Assembly: GCA_021816505.1 (NCBI GenBank)
Contig: JAKAXS010000103.1
Span: 1-8,236, forward strand
From: Pseudomonadota bacterium
GTDB lineage: Bacteria > Pseudomonadota > Alphaproteobacteria > Rhizobiales > Hyphomicrobiaceae
Length of the DNA stretch: 8,236 nt
Reading direction: 5' to 3'
The position numbers were made by a program, and so were the translations under genes. The notes below the pieces were generated by a model. The model made no database searches. It had not been told where the DNA came from and saw nothing but the letters and a program-made list of their open reading frames with translations. Shown piece by piece: positions 1-7,555 of this stretch (positions within the stretch are counted from its first letter, which is position 1; every line of letters starts with the position of its first letter).

Positions 1-683
1 AATCCCGGCGGCAGTGCGGAATCGAGCAGCCCGGCACCCTTCAGATCCGCCAGGCCCGGCAAATCCTTGATGTTGTCCAGGCTGAAGTGGTTGAGGAACT
101 GGTCCGTCGTCCCATACGTGATCGGCTTTCCGGGCGCACGCCGGCGGCCGCGCGGCCGCACCCAACCGGTCTCCAACAGGATGTCGAGCGTGCCACCCGA
201 CGTCGAAACGCCGCGGATCTCCTCGACCTCGGCCCGCGTGACCGGCTGGTGGTAGGCGATGATCGCCAGCGTCTCCAGGGCGGCCTTCGAAAGGCGCCGT
301 TCTTCCTTCGCGTGGCGCTCCAGCAGATACGACAGGTCCTCCGCCGTGCGGAACGCCCATTTGCCCGAGACCCGCACGAGGTGGATGCCGCGGCCCGCGT
401 AGAACGCCTGCAGGTCGGCCAGCAGCGCCGGGACGTCGTCGCCCTCCGTCACGTGGCTGGCGAGCCGTGCCTCGTCCAACGGCTCGGAGGCGGCGAACAG
501 CAATGCCTCCAGAACCCGCAGCTTCTCACGCCGGTCTGCCGTCGACAGCGCTTTGACAGCATCGGGCACGGCCGCCTCGATCCCCTCGAGGGCCTCGTCG
601 ATCGCCTGGCGCTCCGCCTCGTGGGGAGCATTGTCGTTCGTATCGTCGTCTTTGGTGACCAGGGAGAGCCTTGGCGGAACCAT
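1..683 (-). CDS. scpB: Segregation and condensation protein ScpB (3' end cut off by window)
   Basis: ScpB is the winged-helix accessory subunit of the SMC-ScpA-ScpB condensin complex, which compacts and helps segregate the chromosome. It acts in the cytoplasm as a dimer bound to ScpA. The window shows the first 227 codons; the stop lies beyond the left edge. Residues 1-50 are a variable acidic/Ala-rich tail. From residue 53 the family fold is clear: REKLRVLEALLFAASEPLDE (first winged helix), then LSKAALETLAIIAYHQPVTR (131-150), AEVEEIRGVSTSG (151-163) and LLETGWVRPRGRR (169-181), followed by GKPITYGTTDQFLNHFSLDN, the usual end of the second winged helix. The start is the ATG at 683, supported by AGAGGA nine bases upstream. 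It lies 45 bases after scpA on the same strand, the standard pairing. Identification is firm; only the C-terminus is unseen. Confidence 0.95.
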   Translation of the reverse strand, partial: MVPPRLSLVTKDDDTNDNAPHEAERQAIDEALEGIEAAVPDAVKALSTADRREKLRVLEALLFAASEPLDEARLASHVTEGDDVPALLADLQAFYAGRGIHLVRVSGKWAFRTAEDLSYLLERHAKEERRLSKAALETLAIIAYHQPVTRAEVEEIRGVSTSGGTLDILLETGWVRPRGRRRAPGKPITYGTTDQFLNHFSLDNIKDLPGLADLKGAGLLDSALPPG

Positions 684-728
684 TCGTGTTGATCCTCTGA
701 GTATGGTGGCGGAACTACGGGCCTGCCG

Positions 729-1568
729 TCAAACGACAACCTGTTCCCAGGCCGCCCCCTCTTCGCGCTTTCGCATGTAAATCGGTGCAAACGGCTCTTC
801 CTGCCGCAGCTCGATCAACCCCTCGCGCGCCATTTCCAGCGTCGCGCCGAATGAGCTGGCAACCACCGTCCGGTCCTCCTCCGTGTGCGGGAGATACTGT
901 TCAATGAACAGGTCCAGCTGCCCCCAACTGCCGGCGGACTTGCCGACCAGACGCTCCAACCGGCCACGCGCATCCTTGATCGACCAGACCTTGCGCGCCT
1001 TGATGACGTGGGTGATCACGACGGTGCGGCGTCGCCCCTCCGCATAGGCCTTGAGCAGGTCGAACACTTCCGCCGTCCACTCCGTCTCACGGATGGTCTT
1101 GACGCCCTCGGGCATGCCGCGCGCGAACACGTCGCGCCCGAGCCGCTTGCGCGTCAGCAGCTGTGCCATTGCGTTGCGCATCGCGTCGAGCCGCATCAGC
1201 CGGAATGCAAGCTGCTGCGCCAGCGCCTCCGCCGAGGGTTGATCGCTGTTGTCCTTTTCGCGCGGCAGCAACATGCGCGACTTCAAAAATGCCAGCCAGG
1301 CCGCCATCACCAGATAGTCGGCCGCGATCTCCAGCCTCAGCTTCTGCGCCTCGGCGATGTAGAACAGATACTGCTCGACGAGCTGCGAAATCGAGATCTG
1401 CGCGATGTCCACTTTCTGCGTGCGCGCCAACGCCAGCAGCAGGTCCAACGGACCCTCGAAGCCGTCGATCGCCACGCGAAACGACTCACTCGGCAGCGGC
1501 GCGGTCTCGGCGCCGGGCACTTCCCACGCTTCGACGCCTTCATCCGGCCCAGTGGTCACTTCGTTCAT
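729..1568 (-). CDS. scpA: Segregation and condensation protein ScpA (kleisin)
   Basis: ScpA is the kleisin subunit of bacterial condensin. Its N-terminal domain grips the neck of one SMC, its C-terminal winged helix binds the other SMC head, and ScpB binds the middle, closing the ring around DNA. The protein is 279 residues, near the family norm. Residues 37-55 carry the diagnostic FEGPLDLLLALARTQKVDI. Residues 83-103 hold the second helix pair (ADYLVMAAWLAFLKSRMLLP). The stretch around 236-267 is the C-terminal winged helix (ASSFGATLEMAREGLIELRQ, then APIYMRKR). The frame is open up to a TTG at 1613, but I chose the ATG at 1568 because AGGA sits seven bases upstream and the conserved domain begins soon after. 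The first ~28 residues are an unconserved acidic tail. It lies 59 bases after nagZ and 45 before scpB. Confidence 0.96.
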   Translation of the reverse strand: MNEVTTGPDEGVEAWEVPGAETAPLPSESFRVAIDGFEGPLDLLLALARTQKVDIAQISISQLVEQYLFYIAEAQKLRLEIAADYLVMAAWLAFLKSRMLLPREKDNSDQPSAEALAQQLAFRLMRLDAMRNAMAQLLTRKRLGRDVFARGMPEGVKTIRETEWTAEVFDLLKAYAEGRRRTVVITHVIKARKVWSIKDARGRLERLVGKSAGSWGQLDLFIEQYLPHTEEDRTVVASSFGATLEMAREGLIELRQEEPFAPIYMRKREEGAAWEQVVV

Positions 1569-1627
1569 TGCAGCGTCCTGTTGGCTTACGGCAAATGCGC
1601 CGCAAACGCACAAAAGTTGCGCAAACC

Positions 1628-2659
1628 TTACACTGATTCAGTGGCACCAGCGTGCCTTGTCAGCACCGCCTCAAGCTCCGCTTCAGCAGCAGCGACGTCG
1701 AACGTTTCGCGCCGTTCCGTCACGCTGACAGCCGCGGAGAATCGCTCCAGCGCCCGGCCGTCCAACGTGGGAACACCCGCCGCGACAGCCTGCATTTCGG
1801 ACAGATTGCCATTGCAATGAAGCGCGACGTCGGAGCCTGCGGCGATCACGGCCTCGGCGCGCTCACGCAAGCCGCCCGACAGCGCCTTCATCGACAGATC
1901 GTCGCTCATCAAAAAGCCGTCGAAGCCGATTTCGCGGCGGATGATGGCGCGCGTGACCGTCAGCGATGTACTGGCCGGTGCCTTATCGTCGAGCGCGGTA
2001 AAGACGACGTGCGCCGTCATCGCCGCCGGCATGTCGGCCATCAGGCGAAACGCCTCGAAGTCGGTCCGCGAAAGCTCGGCATGCGTCGTCGTCACGACCG
2101 GCAGGTCGTGGTGGCTGTCCTTCGTCGCGCGGCCGTGGCCAGGAATGTGCTTGATGACAGGCAGCATACCCTGCGCGATGAAGCCTTCGCAGACCGAGCG
2201 GCCAATGTGCGCCACCTGCTGCGGCGTCGCTCCATAGGCGCGGTCGCCGATGATGTCGTGGCTGCCGGGAACCGGCACGTCGAGGACGGGCGCACAGTCG
2301 GTGTTGATGCCGAGGCTCGCCAAGTCTTCCGCAACCAACCGCGCCGCTGACCGGGCCGCGCGACAAGCCGCGTCCGGATCATGCGTATAGAGCCGTGCGT
2401 AGGCGGCGGCCGGTGGCAATGCCCGTCCCAGCGGCGGGCGCAGACGCTGCACGCGGCCGCCCTCCTGATCGATAAGCACCAGCAGATGCTCCGCGCCAAT
2501 CGCTTCCTTGGCAGCCGAAATCAGGGTGCGGATTTGCGCGTGGCTCTCGCAGTTGCGCGTGAAGAGAATGATCCCGCACGGCCTGCTCGCAGCCAGAAAA
2601 GCTGCCTCGTCGGCCGTCAGGGTGAACCCGGCCAGCCCGGTTATGAATGCACTTCTCAT
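1628..2659 (-). CDS. nagZ: Beta-N-acetylhexosaminidase NagZ (GH3)
   Basis: NagZ is a cytoplasmic glycoside hydrolase of family 3. It removes N-acetylglucosamine from GlcNAc-anhydroMurNAc-peptides returned to the cell during peptidoglycan turnover. In many proteobacteria its product also signals beta-lactamase induction. The 343-residue length matches single-domain NagZ. Visible motifs are LIDQEGGRVQRLR (62-74, substrate binding), KHIPGHGRATKDSH (170-183) and MSDDLSMKA (251-259). By family knowledge the first Asp of SDD (D253) is the nucleophile, and D181/H183 form the Asp-His acid/base dyad on the mobile loop; all are present. No signal peptide is seen. The frame is open to a TTG at 2695, but the ATG at 2659 gives the usual start (MRSAFITGLAG, then TADE) although no strong ribosome binding site precedes it. 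Its neighbour, the SPOR protein, also deals with cell-wall glycan. Confidence 0.96.
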   Translation of the reverse strand: MRSAFITGLAGFTLTADEAAFLAASRPCGIILFTRNCESHAQIRTLISAAKEAIGAEHLLVLIDQEGGRVQRLRPPLGRALPPAAAYARLYTHDPDAACRAARSAARLVAEDLASLGINTDCAPVLDVPVPGSHDIIGDRAYGATPQQVAHIGRSVCEGFIAQGMLPVIKHIPGHGRATKDSHHDLPVVTTTHAELSRTDFEAFRLMADMPAAMTAHVVFTALDDKAPASTSLTVTRAIIRREIGFDGFLMSDDLSMKALSGGLRERAEAVIAAGSDVALHCNGNLSEMQAVAAGVPTLDGRALERFSAAVSVTERRETFDVAAAEAELEAVLTRHAGATESV

Positions 2660-2689
2660 GCGCGGCAGGCTAGCGGAGCCGCGAGCGCA

Positions 2690-2722
2690 TGCCAAAGGCG
2701 CGGATCGTCGCCGCCAATGGCA
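2690..2722 (-). repeat. Intercistronic inverted repeat after the SPOR gene
   Basis: On the transcribed strand TGCCA-TT-GGCG and CGCC-TT-TGGCA flank an 11-base loop. They form nine base pairs interrupted by a symmetric 2x2 T/T internal loop. The repeat begins at the very first base after the SPOR stop codon and ends 30 bases before the nagZ start. No T-run follows, so it does not look like a factor-independent terminator. A role as an RNA processing or 3'-end stability element within the operon message is inference only. Confidence 0.45.
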
Positions 2723-4438
2723 TCAGTACTGCATCACCCAGCAGCCCGTATATCCGGCTGTTTTGAGCGATCCGCAGATCGAACTGGCGGAATCGCGCGA
2801 GGCCGGGGGACCGACCACGAGGCGGTGATAGCGCCCCTTCTCGCCAAGATTGGCCTCCTGCACGGAGGGCGTCTTGGTTCCAAGCACGTCGCCGTACTTC
2901 TGCTGCATGTCCGCGAACTGCTTGAGCGAGTCCATCTGGCTGCTGGACGACACCGGCACCGATGCCAGAACCGCTACCCAGCCTGCACCCGTCGGCGCGG
3001 GCCCCATGGAGCCTTCCGGCGCGGCTGACGGAGCCACCTTCTTCGCCGCGACCTTCTTCGGTGGAGCGACGGACGCCGGCGGCGTCTCGTCAACGTAGGC
3101 TTCCGGCTCAGGTGCCGGGGGCGGTGCGGCCCGTGCCGTGGACGGAGGCGAGGGCTCAGCCTTGGCTATGACCTGCGGTGCCGACGACCCATCGCGACCC
3201 ACGCTTCCAGTCTCGCCGGCCGTTGGGAAATCCATTGCGCTGGCTTGTGCCGGGGCGCGCGGCGCATCGCCCATCGACGACTGCGGTACGACGGAGCCGT
3301 CCGGCCGGACTTCCACCGTCTGAACCTTGCGGGCGTTGTCGCCGCCGGTCGCGCCATCGGCCAACGGCTCGCCCATGATCTTGTTGGCGCCGTTACCGCT
3401 GCCGCCCAGCACGTTCGATTCCGTGTTGGCGAACTTGCGCCCACCCGGATCATCCGGCTTCACCTTCAGCGGGCCTTCGGCTCCGCGGATCAGCGGTGTG
3501 CTGGTCGACGCCACAGGGCCTAGAAACGTTTTGTATCCGTAAGCCAGTCCGCCACCGCACAACAGCGCACCGGCGACTGCGGCGGCGATCAACGGCAACT
3601 TGCGGCGGCTCCGCGGCTCGTCTTCGTACTCGTCGTCCTCGTACGATTGCTCGATCGCGCCGTGCTGGTCCTGCACGTAGGCCTGCTGGCCGAGCGCGGG
3701 ATCGAGCGAAGGCTCCTGGCCGTAGCCGTCGCCCTGCCACTCGTCCTGGCCGTAGGATGCGCCGTGGTCGAAATGCCCCGAGCCGAACCCGGCCTGTGCG
3801 TAGGGCGCAGCTGCTGAGTTTGCGGCACCCGGTGCCGCTCCACCGTAACCGCCGTAATCGAAGCCGCGCGCGTCCGCTGCGGGCTGGGGTGTATTGCCCC
3901 ACTGCGTAAAGCCATTCTGATCGGCTGGTGCTGCAGCCGGGCGTGAATAATCCGGCGCAGCGTACCCGTTGCCGTTTGAACCGTAGCCCGCCGCCGCGCC
4001 CGACTTGCCGTATCCGGCCTGCCGGCCGCCGGTCGTGACATCGTAGGACGACGCAGCCGGTGCGGGCTGCTGCGCGACAAATGAATCGAATGCGCTGGAA
4101 GACGCTGCCGGGCGCTGCGCGGGAGCGGGCTGGCGCGTATCGGCCTGGGGCCGCGGTGCATAGCGCGGATCGTTGGCGGCACCGCCCTGTGTTGCGTGAG
4201 CCTGCGTTGCGTGGCCCTGCGTTGAGTGACCCTGGGTACCGTAGGCCTGTGTTCCGTAAGCCGCCTGCTGATAGGCCGCGCCGGCCGACTGAGGAGCTGC
4301 GTACTGCGGCTGCTGTTGCGGTGCGCGCTGCGGAGCGGCAGGACGCGGCTGAGAACCTTGCGCCCACGACTGGGGATCGGGTCGCGTCGTGCGGCCCGCG
4401 CCGGGCTGCGGCGGTAGCTGACCGTTAGACCTTGCCAT
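2723..4438 (-). CDS. SPOR-domain inner-membrane protein with long disordered N-terminus
   Basis: This is a 571-residue protein of probable envelope or septal function. SPOR domains bind glycan strands stripped of peptides, which accumulate at division sites. Three parts can be seen. Residues 1-275 are low-complexity and rich in Ala, Gln, Gly, Pro and Tyr, including a five-copy pentapeptide repeat at 60-84, and end in an acidic patch (SYEDDEYEDEPRSRRK, 265-280). Residues 281-302 form a single membrane helix (LPLIAAAVAGALLCGGGLAYGY) preceded by RSRRK, so the N-terminus should face the cytoplasm and the rest the periplasm. Residues 303-484 are a Pro/Ala/Lys-rich linker, and 485-571 are the SPOR domain (GWVAVLASVPVSSSS, then YHRLVVGPP, ending in ICGSLKTAGYTGCWVMQY). 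The ATG at 4438 has GAGGGG ten bases upstream. Similar SPOR proteins commonly sit between argS and nagZ in alphaproteobacteria. I give no symbol, as several SPOR proteins share this layout. Confidence 0.9.
   Translation of the reverse strand: MARSNGQLPPQPGAGRTTRPDPQSWAQGSQPRPAAPQRAPQQQPQYAAPQSAGAAYQQAAYGTQAYGTQGHSTQGHATQAHATQGGAANDPRYAPRPQADTRQPAPAQRPAASSSAFDSFVAQQPAPAASSYDVTTGGRQAGYGKSGAAAGYGSNGNGYAAPDYSRPAAAPADQNGFTQWGNTPQPAADARGFDYGGYGGAAPGAANSAAAPYAQAGFGSGHFDHGASYGQDEWQGDGYGQEPSLDPALGQQAYVQDQHGAIEQSYEDDEYEDEPRSRRKLPLIAAAVAGALLCGGGLAYGYKTFLGPVASTSTPLIRGAEGPLKVKPDDPGGRKFANTESNVLGGSGNGANKIMGEPLADGATGGDNARKVQTVEVRPDGSVVPQSSMGDAPRAPAQASAMDFPTAGETGSVGRDGSSAPQVIAKAEPSPPSTARAAPPPAPEPEAYVDETPPASVAPPKKVAAKKVAPSAAPEGSMGPAPTGAGWVAVLASVPVSSSSQMDSLKQFADMQQKYGDVLGTKTPSVQEANLGEKGRYHRLVVGPPASRDSASSICGSLKTAGYTGCWVMQY
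4187..4261 (-). repeat. Five tandem 15-bp units encoding a pentapeptide repeat
   Basis: Five in-frame 15-base units sit inside the SPOR gene and encode AYGTQ, AYGTQ, GHSTQ, GHATQ and AHATQ (residues 60-84). Thr-Gln is invariant. Tyr becomes His and Ala alternates with Gly, so the copies have diverged but stay in register. This looks like expansion by slippage or unequal recombination within the disordered cytoplasmic region, and copy number may differ between strains. Confidence 0.8.
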
Positions 4439-4488
4439 GTTGCGAATTCCCCTCGCACATTCGTGCTTCAACCCCGAGAATCGGGAGC

Positions 4489-6279
4489 TTAGCGCATTGC
4501 AAGCGGCGCCTCGACGCCGAGCACCGCAAGACCTGAGGATAAGACCTGCTGTGTCGCAGCGACCATCGCGCAACGCGCAGCGGTCAGACTCCTGTCTCCT
4601 TCCTGGATAAATCTCAATTGTGGCAAATCATTGCCGCGCGCCCATTGCGCGTGGAAAGCGGAAGCGAGTTCAAAGAGGTAGAAGGCGAGCCGGTGCGGCT
4701 CGTGCGCGCGCGCCGCCTCCGTCGCAAGCTTGGGGAAAACCGCGAGCGCCTTGACGATGGCCAACTCGCCGGGATCGGTCAGGCGGCTAAGCTCCGAAGG
4801 CCCCTCGACAACAACAGCTTGTGTCAAATCAGGAAATGTTTCCAGTACGTTACGGAAAACCGACGCGCACCGCGCATGCGCGTACTGCACATAGAACAGC
4901 GGATTGTCCTTCGATTGCTCCACAACTTTCACGAAATCGAAGTCGAGAAGCTTGTTGTTCTCCCGGTAGAGCATCATGAAGCGCACCGGATCGCGCCCCA
5001 CCTCGTCCACCACCTCGCGCAGCGTGACGATGGTTCCCGCCCGCTTCGACATCTTCACGGCAACACCGCCGCGCGACAGCGTCACGAGATTGATCAGCGG
5101 GATGTCGACTTCGGCCTCGCCGCCGGACAGCGCCTTCACGGCAGCCTTGATGCGCTTCAGGTAGCCCGAGTGATCCGCGCCGAACACGTTCACGAGTTGC
5201 TTGTACCCGCGCTGCAGCTTGTCGAAGTGATAGGCCACGTCGCCGGCGAAATAGGTGTAGGTGCCGTCGGACTTCATCAGCGCGCGGTCTTCATCGTCTC
5301 CGAACTCGGTCGACTTGAAGAGTGTCTGCTCGCGGTCTTCCCACTCCTCGTCATCGTGCCCCTTGGGCTTCGGCAGACGCCCCTCGTAGATCAGACCTTT
5401 GTCACGCAGCACCGCAATCGCGGCCTTCACCTGATCACGCCCATCCGACGTCAGCGAGCGCTCCGAAAAGAAGACGTCGTGCACGATGTTGAGCGCGGCC
5501 AGGTCGTCCTTGATCGTCTGCAGCATCGGCGCCATCGCCGCATCGCGTACGATCGGCAGCCAGCGTTCTTCGGGCATATCGAGCAGCGCCGGACCGTGCG
5601 CCTTCGCCAGCGCTTCGCCGACCGGCACCAGATACTCGCCCGGATACAGCCCATCCGGAATCGCGCCAATGTCTTGGCCCAGCGCCTCGCGGTAGCGCAG
5701 GTACGCCGAACGCGCGAGCGTGTTCACCTGCCCGCCCGCGTCGTTGATGTAGTACTCGCGCGTCACGTCCCATCCGGCGAACGCCAGCAGATTGGACAGC
5801 GCATCGCCAAAAACCGCGCCGCGACAATGCCCGACGTGCATCGGACCTGTGGGATTGGCCGACACGTACTCGACGTTGATGCGCTCGCCGCCGCCCGCGC
5901 CGGTGCGGCCGAACGCAGGTCCCTGCGCCAGGATCGTCGCGACGACGCCGTGCCAGAACTGGGGCATGAACGTGATGTTGAGGAAGCCTGGCCCGGCGAC
6001 CTCGGCCTTCGCAATATCGGCATCGGCTTCCAGCTTCGCTGCCAGGGCCTCCGCGATATCGCGCGGCTTCATCTTCGCAGGCTTCGCCAGAACCATCGCC
6101 GCGTTGCACGCCAGGTCACCGTGGGATGCGTCGCGCGGCGCCTCGACATCGAAGTGGCCGATCACGAGATCGGCCGGCAAAGTCCCGGCGCCCTGCAGCT
6201 CGATCAGCGCGGTACGCACCAGCCCCTGCACATGCGTGTAGACGTTGGCGAACTTCGTCGTCGTGGCTTGAGCGGTCAT
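4489..6279 (-). CDS. argS: Arginyl-tRNA synthetase
   Basis: ArgS is the class I enzyme that charges tRNA-Arg with arginine using ATP; it requires the tRNA for amino-acid activation. It has 596 residues, against about 580 for typical bacterial enzymes. The N-terminal Add-1 tRNA-recognition domain covers roughly 10-105 (PRDASHGDLACNAAMVLAK at 48-66). The Rossmann catalytic core follows with ANPTGPMHVGHCRGA (141-155), where H148-V-G-H151 is the HIGH signature. FGADHSGY (366-373) and VKMSKRAG (408-415) come next. A canonical KMSK is present, which some ArgRS lack. The DALR-type anticodon-binding domain runs from about 460 to the end (NPLFYVQYAHAR at 459-470). The ATG at 6279 is the natural start because conserved sequence begins soon after. 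The frame is open for 38 more codons upstream, but those residues look non-coding and cover the gap after dgt. No strong ribosome binding site is seen, so translational coupling to dgt is possible. Confidence 0.98.
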   Translation of the reverse strand: MTAQATTTKFANVYTHVQGLVRTALIELQGAGTLPADLVIGHFDVEAPRDASHGDLACNAAMVLAKPAKMKPRDIAEALAAKLEADADIAKAEVAGPGFLNITFMPQFWHGVVATILAQGPAFGRTGAGGGERINVEYVSANPTGPMHVGHCRGAVFGDALSNLLAFAGWDVTREYYINDAGGQVNTLARSAYLRYREALGQDIGAIPDGLYPGEYLVPVGEALAKAHGPALLDMPEERWLPIVRDAAMAPMLQTIKDDLAALNIVHDVFFSERSLTSDGRDQVKAAIAVLRDKGLIYEGRLPKPKGHDDEEWEDREQTLFKSTEFGDDEDRALMKSDGTYTYFAGDVAYHFDKLQRGYKQLVNVFGADHSGYLKRIKAAVKALSGGEAEVDIPLINLVTLSRGGVAVKMSKRAGTIVTLREVVDEVGRDPVRFMMLYRENNKLLDFDFVKVVEQSKDNPLFYVQYAHARCASVFRNVLETFPDLTQAVVVEGPSELSRLTDPGELAIVKALAVFPKLATEAARAHEPHRLAFYLFELASAFHAQWARGNDLPQLRFIQEGDRSLTAARCAMVAATQQVLSSGLAVLGVEAPLAMR

Positions 6280-6327
6280 GAGCTTAAGGCGCGGGCCGGC
6301 CGCGCGCTCTCCGGTTAGGGCTGCGCT

Positions 6328-6359
6328 GGAATTGTGATGCCCGGCGCTATCGCAATTCC
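6328..6359 (-). repeat. Inverted repeat at the dgt stop codon, before argS
   Basis: GGAATTG and CAATTCC form a perfect seven-base inverted repeat. It continues inward as GAT/ATC after one mismatched pair, giving an 11-position stem with a 10-base loop (6339-6348). The outer arm covers the last codons of dgt and the stop codon (6347-6349) straddles the stem-loop junction. The AT-rich arm stands out from its GC-rich surroundings. No T-run follows on the minus strand, so it is a doubtful terminator; it could be an RNA processing or protein-binding site. The structure is seen directly; any role is inferred. Confidence 0.45.
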
Positions 6360-7555
6360 GGCGTGGCGTCAAACAGGCGCCGGTGTTCGGCAAGGGCGTA
6401 GCGGTCGGTCATGCCGGCTACGAAGTCGGCGATGACCCGTTCCCGGCGCGACGGCTGCCCGTCGCGCGCGGTCTCCTGCCACGTCGGCGGCAGGCTGGAT
6501 GGGTCGGAAAGGTAGCGTTGGAAAAGATCGCCGACGACTGCCTCGGCGGCCTGCACGATGCGGTTGACCCGCGGGCTGCGGTACACGCGCTCGAACAGGA
6601 AGGCGCGGATCTTCTTCAGGTCGCCCAGCATCGGCGGCGAGAACGCAATCGTGGCGTCTCCAGCACGGCGGATGTCATCCGGCGAGCGCGGGTCCAGCAT
6701 CCTGAGCCGGCGCCGCGACTCCCTCACGAGATCGGCGATCATGGCCGTGATCATGCGCCGGGACACCTCGTACACCACACGCGGCTCGTCGTCCGACAAC
6801 CCTCGGGCGATGGCCACGATGCCATCGGCCACCGGCACGTCCGTCAGGTCGCCGAGCCCAATCAGTCCCGCCCGCAGGCCGTCATCGATGTCGTGGTTCA
6901 GATAGGCCACGTCGTCGGCCAGCGCCGCAACCTGCGCCTCGGCCGATCCGTACTGCGCCGGCAGCAGCGATTGCCACTGCCCAAGCTCCTCGACAACCAC
7001 GTGCAACGGGCTCGATGGCGTAACCGGACCATTGTGTTTGGCGAGCCCTTCGAGGGTCTCCCACGAAAGATTGAGACCGTCGAACGCCGCGTATTTGCGT
7101 TCGAGCTTCGTGACGATGCGCAAGCTCTGCACGTTGTGATCGAAGCCGCCGTGGCCGCGCATCACGCGGTCGAGCGCGCGCTCGCCGGCATGCCCGAACG
7201 GCGGATGCCCCAGGTCATGCGCCAGCGCCAGCACTTCGGCGAGATCCTCGTTCAGCCGCAGCTGCCGCGCCACCGTGCGCGCGATCTGCGCCACCTCCAG
7301 GCTATGCGTCAGCCGCGTACGGTAATGATCGCCCTCGTGGTAGACGAACACCTGTGTTTTGTAGGTAAGCCTGCGAAACGACGCGGAATGCAGCACCCGG
7401 TCGCGATCGCGCTGGAACGGCGAGCGCGTCGTGCAGTCCGCTTCCGGCCATTGCCGGCCCCTGCTGGCGATTGCGCTGGCGGCGTAGGGCCCAAGCGACT
7501 GTTCGCCGGGCCGCAGCCCCTCGCCCCAGCCCTCTCCGTCACCAGAAGAATCCAT
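6347..7555 (-). CDS. dgt: Deoxyguanosinetriphosphate triphosphohydrolase-like protein (HD domain)
   Basis: This HD-superfamily metal-dependent enzyme is expected to hydrolyse dNTPs (dGTP in the founding member) to the nucleoside and inorganic triphosphate, controlling dNTP pools. The family in this class is usually annotated dGTPase-like type 2, and substrate specificity cannot be read from sequence. It has 402 residues. Recognition blocks are SPFQRDRDRVLHSASFRRL (45-63), THSLEVAQIART (83-94), ALAHDLGHPPFGHAGE (110-125) and ADDVAYLNHDIDDGL (213-227). The metal ligands expected of an HD protein, H84, H113, D114 and D214, are all present. The start is the ATG at 7555, with GGAAA nearby. No ATG, GTG or TTG lies between it and the conserved region, which begins near LGPYAASA (21-28). 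Residues 1-20 are Gly/Glu-rich and look repeat-derived (see findings). It is the first gene of the probable minus-strand operon, divergent from erpA. Confidence 0.95.
   Translation of the reverse strand: MDSSGDGEGWGEGLRPGEQSLGPYAASAIASRGRQWPEADCTTRSPFQRDRDRVLHSASFRRLTYKTQVFVYHEGDHYRTRLTHSLEVAQIARTVARQLRLNEDLAEVLALAHDLGHPPFGHAGERALDRVMRGHGGFDHNVQSLRIVTKLERKYAAFDGLNLSWETLEGLAKHNGPVTPSSPLHVVVEELGQWQSLLPAQYGSAEAQVAALADDVAYLNHDIDDGLRAGLIGLGDLTDVPVADGIVAIARGLSDDEPRVVYEVSRRMITAMIADLVRESRRRLRMLDPRSPDDIRRAGDATIAFSPPMLGDLKKIRAFLFERVYRSPRVNRIVQAAEAVVGDLFQRYLSDPSSLPPTWQETARDGQPSRRERVIADFVAGMTDRYALAEHRRLFDATPELR

Noticed and set aside
1616..1624. TTGCGCAA palindrome and nearby GCAAA-like repeats in the nagZ-scpA gap
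   Set aside because: They are short, imperfectly spaced and match no operator I know. There is not enough evidence for a regulatory site.
3450..4458. Two further long minus-strand frames overlapping the SPOR gene
   Set aside because: They arise from the low-complexity GC-rich region. Their translations are almost pure Arg/Ser/Ala/Pro. Only the frame with the membrane helix and SPOR domain is coherent, and it has a good ribosome binding site.
4473..4485. Short hairpin CCCGA/TCGGG between argS and the SPOR gene as a terminator
   Set aside because: It has only five base pairs with a three-base loop and no T-run on the transcribed strand. It is easily expected by chance in this composition.
6286..6308. 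GC-rich near-palindrome around GGCCGGCC before argS
   Set aside because: Symmetry breaks one step outside the core, and such runs are common in this GC content.
4618..6318. Long plus-strand open frame (566 codons) opposite argS
   Set aside because: It is a mirror of the argS coding frame in GC-rich DNA. The translation is Arg/His/Leu-rich with no recognisable domain, while the other strand encodes a full ArgRS with all motifs.
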